Shown here piece by piece: positions 47,188 through 54,854 of a stretch of 64,000 nt of DNA. Every line of letters starts with the position of its first letter. The stretch's first letter is position 1. The stretch spans positions 18,646 through 82,645 of the forward strand of contig JABRVX010000006.1 in NCBI GenBank assembly GCA_039961735.1, in the 5' to 3' direction. The position numbers were made by a program, and so were the translations under genes. The stretch comes from Fimbriimonadia bacterium (GTDB taxonomy: Bacteria > Armatimonadota > Fimbriimonadia > Fimbriimonadales > JABRVX01). The notes under the pieces are model-generated. The model was given only the letters and a program-made list of their open reading frames with translations. It did not search any database and had not been told where the DNA came from.

Positions 47188-48939
47188 ATGTTACAGCCCC
47201 CCAGCCTCGGAGCTGCCCTACTCGTCTCTGCCGAGAAGTACGGCGACAAGCCTGCGCTCATGCAACGCGACGGCTCACGGTTCGTGACGCTCACGTATCG
47301 CGACCTACTCGCCCGAACCCGCGAGGTCGCATCGGCGCTTCGGGCGTCGGGCATCGTATCGGGCGACCGCATCGCGCTGATGTCGGAGAACCGGCCCGAG
47401 TGGGCGCTCCTCGACTGGGGGGCTCAGCTCGCCGGCGTGGTGCTGGTGCCGCTCTTCCCCACGCTCGCGGCACCTCAAGTTCGGTACATCCTGAAGGACA
47501 GCGGGGCCAAGTTGCTGTTCTGCGAGGACGCGGGCATCGTTGCCCGCTGTGTGACCGCTATCGAAGGCGTGGACCCGAAGCCGAGGCTGGTGTCGTTCGA
47601 GCCATCTCCCCACGCACAGACGTTTACGCAGTTCCTTCAGGCAGGTTCGGGTCATGACTTTCAACCCGCCGATGCGCAGCCGGACGACCTGTGTACGCTC
47701 ATCTACACGTCGGGGACCACGGGCGACCCGAAGGGAGTGATGCTCACCCATCGCAACCTGCTGTCCAACATCGAGTCTTGCTTGGAGGCCCTCGACGTCG
47801 GGGCCGATGACGTGTTCCTCTGGACCCTGCCGCTGAGCCACGTGTTCTCGCGGATGGCGGCCCACTTCCTCCCGGTGTACTGCGGTGCGACCATCGTGTG
47901 CAGCAAGTCGCTGCGAACGCTCGCCGACGACATGCGGCTAGGCCGCCCGACCGTGATGTTGATGGTCCCACGCTTCCTGGAACAGCTCAAGGCGCGAATC
48001 GAGGATGGTGCCGAACGCCTCCCGTCCATCCAAAGAGCGCTGTTTCGTTGGGCGCTGTCCGTCGGGCTGCGCATGCCGCCGAAGGGCTCGAAGCTGGAAC
48101 GCGCACCCCTGTGGCTGAGGTGGCAGTCCGCGCTGGCAGATCGCCTGGTCGGGCGCAAGGTCCAATCCCGGTTCGGCGGGCGGTTACGCTTTGCGGTGTC
48201 GGGGGCGGCAGCGCTGCCGACCGATGTTTCCGCCTTCTTCAACGCCTTCGGCATCGTCATCCTCCAGGGGTACGGGCTGACCGAGACTTCGCCGGTAATC
48301 TCCGTCAATCGGCCGGATACGAACCGCTTCGGCACGGTCGGACCACCGATTCCAGGAGTGGAGGTGCGGATCGCCGAAGACGGCGAGATCCACACCCGCG
48401 GCCCCCACGTGATGAAAGGCTACTATGGTCTGCCCGACGCCACGCACGAGGTTCTGAGCCCGGACGGCTGGTTCGCTACGGGCGACGTCGGCGAGATCGA
48501 CGAGCAGGGCTACCTGCGCATCACGGACCGGAAGAAGGACCTGTTGGTGCTCGCGAACGGTAAGAACGTCGCGCCACAGCCCATCGAAGCATTGCTCAAA
48601 TCCTCTCCGCTCATCGAAGAGGCCGTGGTGATGGGTGACGGGCAGCCGGTGGTCACGGCACTTATCGTGCCCGACTTCGATGCCTTGCGGCGAGCCACGG
48701 GCATTTCCGCGAGTGAACCGGCAGAGATCGTCTCGCTCCCAGAGGCTCAGAAGCGCATCCGCGAGGAGGTGGACACCCTTTGCCAGGCAGTCGCGGACTT
48801 CGAGCGAGTGAGGCGATTTGCCCTGTTGCCGGAGCGCTTTACGGTGGAAGGTGGCGAGCTCACTCCCACGCTCAAGGTGCGTCGAACCGTCATCCGCGAG
48901 AAGTACGGGAGCATCATTCAAGCGCTGCGAGGAGAGTGA
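47188..48939 (+). CDS. Long-chain acyl-CoA synthetase (AMP-binding ligase)
   Basis: A 583-residue adenylate-forming enzyme that activates fatty acids with ATP and CoA. Core motifs: TLIYTSGTTGDPKGVMLTH (about 170-190), VILQGYGLTETSPVIS, DGWFATGDVGEIDEQGYLRITDRKK. GTG 47149 is an alternative start; neither start has a strong ribosome site. The ending DFERVRRFALLPERFTVEGG fits the FadD/FAA-type group. It probably feeds the beta-oxidation genes further downstream. Confidence 0.92.
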   Translation: MLQPPSLGAALLVSAEKYGDKPALMQRDGSRFVTLTYRDLLARTREVASALRASGIVSGDRIALMSENRPEWALLDWGAQLAGVVLVPLFPTLAAPQVRYILKDSGAKLLFCEDAGIVARCVTAIEGVDPKPRLVSFEPSPHAQTFTQFLQAGSGHDFQPADAQPDDLCTLIYTSGTTGDPKGVMLTHRNLLSNIESCLEALDVGADDVFLWTLPLSHVFSRMAAHFLPVYCGATIVCSKSLRTLADDMRLGRPTVMLMVPRFLEQLKARIEDGAERLPSIQRALFRWALSVGLRMPPKGSKLERAPLWLRWQSALADRLVGRKVQSRFGGRLRFAVSGAAALPTDVSAFFNAFGIVILQGYGLTETSPVISVNRPDTNRFGTVGPPIPGVEVRIAEDGEIHTRGPHVMKGYYGLPDATHEVLSPDGWFATGDVGEIDEQGYLRITDRKKDLLVLANGKNVAPQPIEALLKSSPLIEEAVVMGDGQPVVTALIVPDFDALRRATGISASEPAEIVSLPEAQKRIREEVDTLCQAVADFERVRRFALLPERFTVEGGELTPTLKVRRTVIREKYGSIIQALRGE

Positions 48940-48987
48940 GGCAGGGGGCCAGCGGCCTGGGACCGGCGGGGTATAATCGGTCAAGAC

Positions 48988-49809
48988 ATGAATCGTCCCC
49001 CGCTGAGTGCGATTGACCACACTGTCGTATTTGGGATCCTAAACGTCACCCCGGACAGTTTTAGCGACGGAGGCCTATTTGACGATCCCAAGCATGCCCT
49101 GGATCAAGCCCTTCAGATGCAGGAGGACGGGGCGGACGTCATAGACGTGGGTGGCGAGAGCACCCGGCCGGGTTCCGAACCCGTCACTATCGAGGAAGAG
49201 ATCCGGCGCGTCGTGCCAGTCATCGAGTCCCTATGCCAGGTTCTCCGGATCCCGATCTCCGTAGACACCTACAAGCCAGAAGTTGCCAAAGAAGCCGTCG
49301 CCGCCGGGGCCACGGTAATCAACGATATCACCGCACTTCAGAAGCCTGCGATGGCGGAACTGGCCGCCGCATCCGGGTGCGACATCGTGCTGATGCACAT
49401 GCAGGGCACGCCGAAAACCATGCAGGTCGCTCCTACCTACAGCGACGTGGTGCAGGACGTGAGCGCCTACCTGGAAGCACGCATCCACACCGCCGAGAAG
49501 TATGGCATCGCGAACGACCGAATCTGGGTGGACCCCGGGTTCGGCTTCGGCAAAAGCTACAAGCACAATATCGAGATGCTGGCGCGCATGAACGAGTTCC
49601 AGGCACTGGGCAAGCCAGTGTTGGTTGGACCTTCGAGGAAGTCTTTCTTGAGTCGCCTCGCCGACGCTCCCACAACGGACCGCCCCGGTCTGACGGGAGG
49701 AGCTGTCGCCGCCTCGGTGCTGGCTGGCGCGAGGGGAGTACGGGTCCATGACGTGCGCGTCATACGCGACATTCTCCTCGTACTTGACGCAATCGCCGGC
49801 GTGAAGTAG
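48988..49809 (+). CDS. folP: Dihydropteroate synthase
   Basis: A 273-residue folate-pathway enzyme joining para-aminobenzoate to pterin. Signatures: FGILNVTPDSFSDGG, DVGGESTRPGSEPV, WVDPGFGFGKSYKHN and LVGPSRKSFL. A TATAAT at 48972-48977 ends ten bases before the ATG and no Shine-Dalgarno is visible, so the mRNA may be leaderless. Confidence 0.96.
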   Translation: MNRPPLSAIDHTVVFGILNVTPDSFSDGGLFDDPKHALDQALQMQEDGADVIDVGGESTRPGSEPVTIEEEIRRVVPVIESLCQVLRIPISVDTYKPEVAKEAVAAGATVINDITALQKPAMAELAAASGCDIVLMHMQGTPKTMQVAPTYSDVVQDVSAYLEARIHTAEKYGIANDRIWVDPGFGFGKSYKHNIEMLARMNEFQALGKPVLVGPSRKSFLSRLADAPTTDRPGLTGGAVAASVLAGARGVRVHDVRVIRDILLVLDAIAGVK

Positions 49810-49844
49810 GAACCTGGGTGCAGGGCCCTGCGTCTCACTTCCGG

Positions 49845-50597
49845 ATGAGCAACACCACCAGAGTCATTGTTGCGAGCTGCGTTCTGGTCGCCCTGTCCGC
49901 CGCCGCCCTCGCGCAGGACACGGCCGAGCAGGCCCGTGCGCTGGTGGACCGCGCGCTGTCTGCGTGGACGGCTCAGGAGTCGCTCTGCTTCCACGTCACC
50001 GGCACCACGACGGCGGGTGACAGCACGACGAACTTCACGGCCACAGTATGGAAGTCCGGCCCCGAGAAGGTGCGGCTGCAGTACCTCGAAGGTGGCAACG
50101 CTTCCTCGCTCATTCTCATCATCGCCGACGGCAAGAGCGTATGGCGATGGAGCCAAGCCCGCAAGGAGTACCAGCAGATCCATGCGCTCGGGGGCGGCGC
50201 GAACCTGTTGGCACTAATGAGCAGCCTTGCGCCAGCCAATGCCACCGGCGCACTGCGACTCGTGATGGGAGACTCGGACCTCGTCCCTGCAGGCCAGTAT
50301 TTCCTAACCGGATCGCCGCCGGGCACCGCGGCCGGCACGCAGATCGTCCAGTGCTCTGCCACCAAGGGAGTCGGTAAGGCGGAAACGGGGACACGCGTTA
50401 CCTTTCGGATTGTGGAGGGCGAGACTGGGCCGTGGCTTCAAGAGGTGCGGATGAGCCAGACGCGTACCACTTCACGTAGCCTCGCGCGCGTGTCGTGGAG
50501 AGGGTCCTTCGTGCAATGGAAGGAGCTTGGACCAGAAGGCTTCACCTTTGTTCCACCGCCCGGCTCTCGGTGTGTGGGGGTGTACGAGTCGCCCTAG
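49845..50597 (+). CDS. LolA-like/DUF2092-like periplasmic protein
   Basis: A 250-residue exported protein. ATG 49845 gives the signal peptide MSNTTRVIVASCVLVALSAA; GTG 49818 is an alternative. The mature part has the LolA-like pattern: ARALVDRALSAWTAQESLCFHVTGT, VWKSGPEKVRLQYLEG, LILIIADGKSVWRWSQ. Such folds carry lipids or lipoproteins. It is not close enough to LolA to assign that function. Confidence 0.7.
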   Translation: MSNTTRVIVASCVLVALSAAALAQDTAEQARALVDRALSAWTAQESLCFHVTGTTTAGDSTTNFTATVWKSGPEKVRLQYLEGGNASSLILIIADGKSVWRWSQARKEYQQIHALGGGANLLALMSSLAPANATGALRLVMGDSDLVPAGQYFLTGSPPGTAAGTQIVQCSATKGVGKAETGTRVTFRIVEGETGPWLQEVRMSQTRTTSRSLARVSWRGSFVQWKELGPEGFTFVPPPGSRCVGVYESP

Positions 50598-50697
50598 CAA
50601 CTCCACCGAGCGGCGAGCAGCCTTCGGGGTAGAATCCCCTCACACACGCCGGCGGGGCTCATGGTGTTGGGCCCTGCCTGATTCTGGAGGGCCCTCA

Positions 50698-53043
50698 ATG
50701 GCGAACGGTTCCCCAGCGTTCGAACGCGTTGTCGTGATCGGCGCAGGCGTTATGGGATCGGGCATCGCGGCACACCTAGCGAACTTGGGTCGGCAGGTTT
50801 CTCTCCTCGACATTCCCCCTTCCAGCCTTACGGACGATGAGCAGGCGCGCGGCGCGACACTGACGGATGTGGATGTGCGACTGCGAGTCGTTCGCAGCCT
50901 GTGGGATCGAGCGAAGAACGCTCGTCCGCCGCACTTTTATCTCCCCGACACTGCAAACAATGTCCGCTTGGGCAATGTAGAAGACCACCTCGATTGGGTT
51001 CGCGATGCCGACTGGGTGGTCGAGGCCGTGCTAGAGAAGATGGACGTGAAGCGGGACCTGTATGCCAAGTTAGACCCGCTGCTAAAGCCCGACACGCTGA
51101 TCACCACCAACACGTCGGGACTACGCATCTCCGAGCTGGCCGAGGGACGCAGCGAGTCTTTTCGCAAACGGTTCGTGGGCACTCATTTTTTCAACCCCCC
51201 GCGTTACCTCAAACTGCTAGAGATCATTCCCACGCCCGAATCCGATCCTTCGGTCGTCGAGCAGGTTGTGACGGCATCCGAAGACGAGTGGGCGAAGCGA
51301 GTAGTAGTTGCCCGCGATACGCCTGGATTCATTGCGAACCGCATTGGGATGTTCTGCATCGTGCAGGCCGTTCATGCAGCGCTGGAGACGGGACTCACTA
51401 TCGAGGAAGTGGACGCCCTTACCGGGCCGCTTCTCGGGCGCCCGCGCACCGGCACCTTCCGTCTGCACGATCTGATTGGCCTGGACATCGTGGAGGACGT
51501 CGCCGGCAATCAGTACCGGCGTTTGACGCACGACCGGTATCGGGACCTTCTTCAGTTGCCAGAACCGATGAAGAGGATGCTGGCCGATGGACGTCTCGGC
51601 AACAAGAGTGGCCAGGGCTTCTACAAACGCGAGGGTAAGGCATTCCTGACTCTGGACCTCACGACCATGTCCTACCGTGAGGCAATCGAGCCACGGATCG
51701 AAGGGATCGCGGACATCTCCAAGGCTCCGTGGGGCGAGCGGCTGAACAGGCTGTTGCTCCGTGACGACCGTGCGGGCGAGTTCCTCCGGAAGCATCTCGT
51801 CACTTCACTGACTTACGCACTCTACTGCACGCCGGAGATTTCGGACACCTTGCTCGGTGTGGACCGGGTGATGCGCTGGGGCTTCGGCTGGGAGCTCGGA
51901 CCATTCGAGATGGTAGACGCCATTGGCATCAAGCCCTTCGTGGACTTCGTGGGGGCGCAAGGGCTGTCCGTGCCCCCGCTGTTGGCCGAGGTCCATGACG
52001 CGGGGCTGACCGGCTTCTATCACAAGGAGCGCGGCGAGACGGCGTACTACGACATGCCGAGCAAGCAGATGACGATACTGGCCGACGACCCCCGCTACGT
52101 CGTGCTAGCAGACTTGAAGGCGAAGACCAGCCCCGTGTTCGAAACGAAGGATACCAGCCTTCTGGACCTCGGAGACAACGTGCTGTGCCTCGAGTTCCAT
52201 ACCAAGATGAACGCGCTGACCCCGGAGATGCCGCACGCGGTCATCGAGGCGGTGCGGCGAGCCGAGGCCGATAGGAAGGCACTGGTGCTGGGCAACGAAG
52301 GGCGCGGGTTCAGCTGCGGCTTCGACCTGAGGACGTTCCTGGACCTCATGGAAGCACAGAACTGGACGCGGATGGAGCAAATCCTGCGGGACCTGCAGGC
52401 GGCATCCAAGGCTCTGCGCTACTCCACGGCTCCGACCGTCGCTGCCATCCATGGGTTCTCGCTGGGCGGCGGGCTGGAACTGCCCATGCACTGCGCACGG
52501 ATCGTGGCCGCTCCGGAGACCAGCATCGGCCTTCCGGAGGTGACGGTCGGCGTCATTCCCGCTGCAGGCGGAACCACGACCATGGCCCTGCGGAATCCAG
52601 GCTTGGAGCAGCGGCTGGGGGCGTTCAAGCTGGTGGCCAAGGGCGAAAAGTCTGCCAACGCCGACGAAGCCCGGAGGATGGGCTACCTGGAAGCACGGGA
52701 CCTCACCTGCTACAACGCCGACCAGTTGCTGTTCGCCGCCAAACAACTCGTGCGACAGACATGCGAGCCGCGAAGATACGAACCGATCCCGGGACTGGGC
52801 CCGCAGTTCCGTGATGCTGTGAGCCAGTGGATGGATGCGGAGAGCGCAGCAGGCAACTTGCTGGAGCACGACCTCGTGATGGCGCAGGCCGTGGCGGCGG
52901 TGATGGCATCGGATGGTGAAGTGCTGACCGAAGAAGAGATGCTGGAGCGGGAGCGAGAACAGTTCCTGTCCGTCGTGCAGAACAAGAGGAGCAGTGACCG
53001 AACTCGGCACATGCTCGATACTGGCAAGCCGCTGCGCAACTGA
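50698..53043 (+). CDS. fadN: 3-hydroxyacyl-CoA dehydrogenase/enoyl-CoA hydratase fusion (FadN-type)
   Basis: A 781-residue two-domain beta-oxidation enzyme. ATG 50698 follows CTGGAGGG. The dehydrogenase comes first: VVVIGAGVMGSGIAAHLANLG, NTSGLRISELAEG, GTHFFNPPRYLKLLEI, RDTPGFIANRIG. The hydratase/isomerase domain occupies about 490-690, with GFSCGFDLRTF, IHGFSLGGGLELPMHC and GLPEVTVGVIPAAGGTT. This order is that of Bacillus FadN rather than E. coli FadB. The thiolase partner is not in the window. Confidence 0.93.
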   Translation: MANGSPAFERVVVIGAGVMGSGIAAHLANLGRQVSLLDIPPSSLTDDEQARGATLTDVDVRLRVVRSLWDRAKNARPPHFYLPDTANNVRLGNVEDHLDWVRDADWVVEAVLEKMDVKRDLYAKLDPLLKPDTLITTNTSGLRISELAEGRSESFRKRFVGTHFFNPPRYLKLLEIIPTPESDPSVVEQVVTASEDEWAKRVVVARDTPGFIANRIGMFCIVQAVHAALETGLTIEEVDALTGPLLGRPRTGTFRLHDLIGLDIVEDVAGNQYRRLTHDRYRDLLQLPEPMKRMLADGRLGNKSGQGFYKREGKAFLTLDLTTMSYREAIEPRIEGIADISKAPWGERLNRLLLRDDRAGEFLRKHLVTSLTYALYCTPEISDTLLGVDRVMRWGFGWELGPFEMVDAIGIKPFVDFVGAQGLSVPPLLAEVHDAGLTGFYHKERGETAYYDMPSKQMTILADDPRYVVLADLKAKTSPVFETKDTSLLDLGDNVLCLEFHTKMNALTPEMPHAVIEAVRRAEADRKALVLGNEGRGFSCGFDLRTFLDLMEAQNWTRMEQILRDLQAASKALRYSTAPTVAAIHGFSLGGGLELPMHCARIVAAPETSIGLPEVTVGVIPAAGGTTTMALRNPGLEQRLGAFKLVAKGEKSANADEARRMGYLEARDLTCYNADQLLFAAKQLVRQTCEPRRYEPIPGLGPQFRDAVSQWMDAESAAGNLLEHDLVMAQAVAAVMASDGEVLTEEEMLEREREQFLSVVQNKRSSDRTRHMLDTGKPLRN

Positions 53044-53074
53044 CATACGCTGAACCAAGAAGGGGGAACCGAGT

Positions 53075-53824
53075 TTGAAGATACTAGTACCGATCAAGCG
53101 CGTTCCGGACCCATACGCCAAGATACGTATCCTTCCTGACGGCAGTGGCATAGACGAGACCGGGCTGAAGTGGGAGATCAACCCCTTCGACGAGATTGCG
53201 GTCGAAGAAGCCGTGCGCACGCGTGAAGCCGGCAAGTGCGAGGAAGTGCTGGTGGTCAGCATCGGCGGTACCGAGTGTCAAGAGCAGCTTCGCAAGGCGC
53301 TCGCCATCGGTGCGGATAGAGCGCTTTTGATCGAGCATGCAGGCATGCTGGAGCCGCTCGATACCGCTCGCGTGCTGAAGGCCGTGTTCGAGCGCGAGCA
53401 GCCGACCGTGGTCCTTATGGGCAAACAGGCGATTGACGACGACTTCAACCAGACCGGCCAGATGCTTGCCGGGCTGCTCGGGTTGCCCCAAGCCACCTTT
53501 GCCTCCAAGATCGAGTGGCTAAACGGAGAAGCTCGCGTGTCACGCGAGGTGGATGCTGGGATCGAGACGGTACGCGTAAAGCTTCCCGCGGTAATTACGA
53601 CCGACCTTCGGTTGAACGAGCCCCGCTACGTACCGTTGCCCGGAATTATCCGCGCTCGCACGAAGCCGTTGCAGACCATGTCACTGCAGGAACTCGGTGT
53701 AAACCCGACATCTTTGGTCCAGATCATCGGGATGGCAGACCCACCCACACGGCCTCCGGGACGCAAGGTGAGCTCCGTAGATGAGCTGATCACGGCGCTC
53801 AGAGAGGAGGCTAAGGTTCTATGA
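53075..53824 (+). CDS. etfB: Electron transfer flavoprotein beta subunit
   Basis: A 249-residue AMP/FAD-binding subunit that accepts electrons from acyl-CoA dehydrogenases. The start is TTG at 53075 (MKILVPIKRVPDP) behind AAGGGGG. Conserved pieces: WEINPFDEIAVEEAVR, VLMGKQAIDDDFNQTGQMLAGLLG and the signature LPAVITTDLRLNEPRYVPLPGI. It overlaps etfA by ATGA. Confidence 0.95.
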   Translation: MKILVPIKRVPDPYAKIRILPDGSGIDETGLKWEINPFDEIAVEEAVRTREAGKCEEVLVVSIGGTECQEQLRKALAIGADRALLIEHAGMLEPLDTARVLKAVFEREQPTVVLMGKQAIDDDFNQTGQMLAGLLGLPQATFASKIEWLNGEARVSREVDAGIETVRVKLPAVITTDLRLNEPRYVPLPGIIRARTKPLQTMSLQELGVNPTSLVQIIGMADPPTRPPGRKVSSVDELITALREEAKVL

Positions 53825-54762
53825 GCCGCCTATTGGTAATCGCCGAGACGAACGGCTCCACGCTCCTGCCAGCAACGGGTGCCGCGTGCTCTTTCGCTCA
53901 GCTTTCCGGTCTGCCTTTCGACCTGCTGGCTATCGGAAGCGGCGTGACTGCCGGCGAGTACGGCGAGATGGGTGCAGAGCACGTGCTCTTAGCGGACGCC
54001 CCCCGATTGGCCAAGCCATTGGCTGATAGGTATGCCGCCGTCGTGGCGGAGGTGTTCCGAGCCGGAGGGTACAGCCATGCCTGCCTGTCCTCTACCACCT
54101 TCGGGCGCGACCTGTTGCCGAGGGTGGCAGTGCTGGTCGGTGCGCCGATGCTGAGCGACGTGTTGGAGATCGTGGACATGCAGGGCGGGGTGTTCAGACG
54201 GCCCATGTACGCGGGTGCCGTGATCGCGACGGTGCGCGTCGCGACAGCGCCGCTGATGCTGTCCATCCGCCACACTGCTTTTCCGAAGCCCGAGACCCGG
54301 ACGACCTCGGTGGTGAAGCCGGTCAACGTGGGGGAGCTGCCGACTGGCATGGAGTGGGAGTCGGAGCAGACCACCTCGACCGGTAGGCCCGACCTGACGC
54401 AAGCGCGAGTGGTAGTCAGTGGCGGACGTCCGTTGAAGGACGCGGCGACCTTCGAGGAGCATATCGGGGCGCTGGCAGACCTGTTGGGCGGCGCGGTGGG
54501 CGCCACACGGGCGGCGGTGGACGCGGGAATCGTCGGCAACGACTTGCAGGTCGGGCAGACGGGCAAGATGGTCGCTCCGGACCTATACTTCGCCATCGGG
54601 ATATCGGGTTCGACGCAGCATCTGGCGGGCATGAGCAGTTCGAAGGTGATCGTGGCCATCAACAAAGACCCGGAGGCGCCGGTCTTCGAGGTGGCGGACT
54701 ACGGCCTCGTCGCCGACCTCTTCACCGCGGTCCCGGAGCTGAAGTCGAAGCTACGGGGCTAG
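53821..54762 (+). CDS. etfA: Electron transfer flavoprotein alpha subunit
   Basis: A 313-residue FAD-binding subunit. The C-terminal FAD site reads [20 protein letters not shown], then [32 protein letters not shown]. It pairs with EtfB to pass electrons from acyl-CoA dehydrogenases to the quinone pool through ETF:QO, which is not seen here. Confidence 0.96.
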   Translation: MSRLLVIAETNGSTLLPATGAACSFAQLSGLPFDLLAIGSGVTAGEYGEMGAEHVLLADAPRLAKPLADRYAAVVAEVFRAGGYSHACLSSTTFGRDLLPRVAVLVGAPMLSDVLEIVDMQGGVFRRPMYAGAVIATVRVATAPLMLSIRHTAFPKPETRTTSVVKPVNVGELPTGMEWESEQTTSTGRPDLTQARVVVSGGRPLKDAATFEEHIGALADLLGGAVGATRAAVDAGIVGNDLQVGQTGKMVAPDLYFAIGISGSTQHLAGMSSSKVIVAINKDPEAPVFEVADYGLVADLFTAVPELKSKLRG

Positions 54763-54771
54763 TTCGCTGCG

Positions 54772-54801
54772 TTGACGGTCGGTAGCTCGATTAGGTATAA
54801 G
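54772..54801 (+). promoter_or_regulatory. Predicted sigma70 promoter of the pyrophosphatase gene
   Basis: TTGACG (54772-54777), an 18-base spacer and TATAAG (54796-54801) lie about 50 bases before the start codon and just after etfA. Confidence 0.55.
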
Positions 54802-54854
54802 ACCGGCGGCTGCGTCCGCGTCGTCAAACCGCAAGGAAGCGCTCTTGCCAAAGA

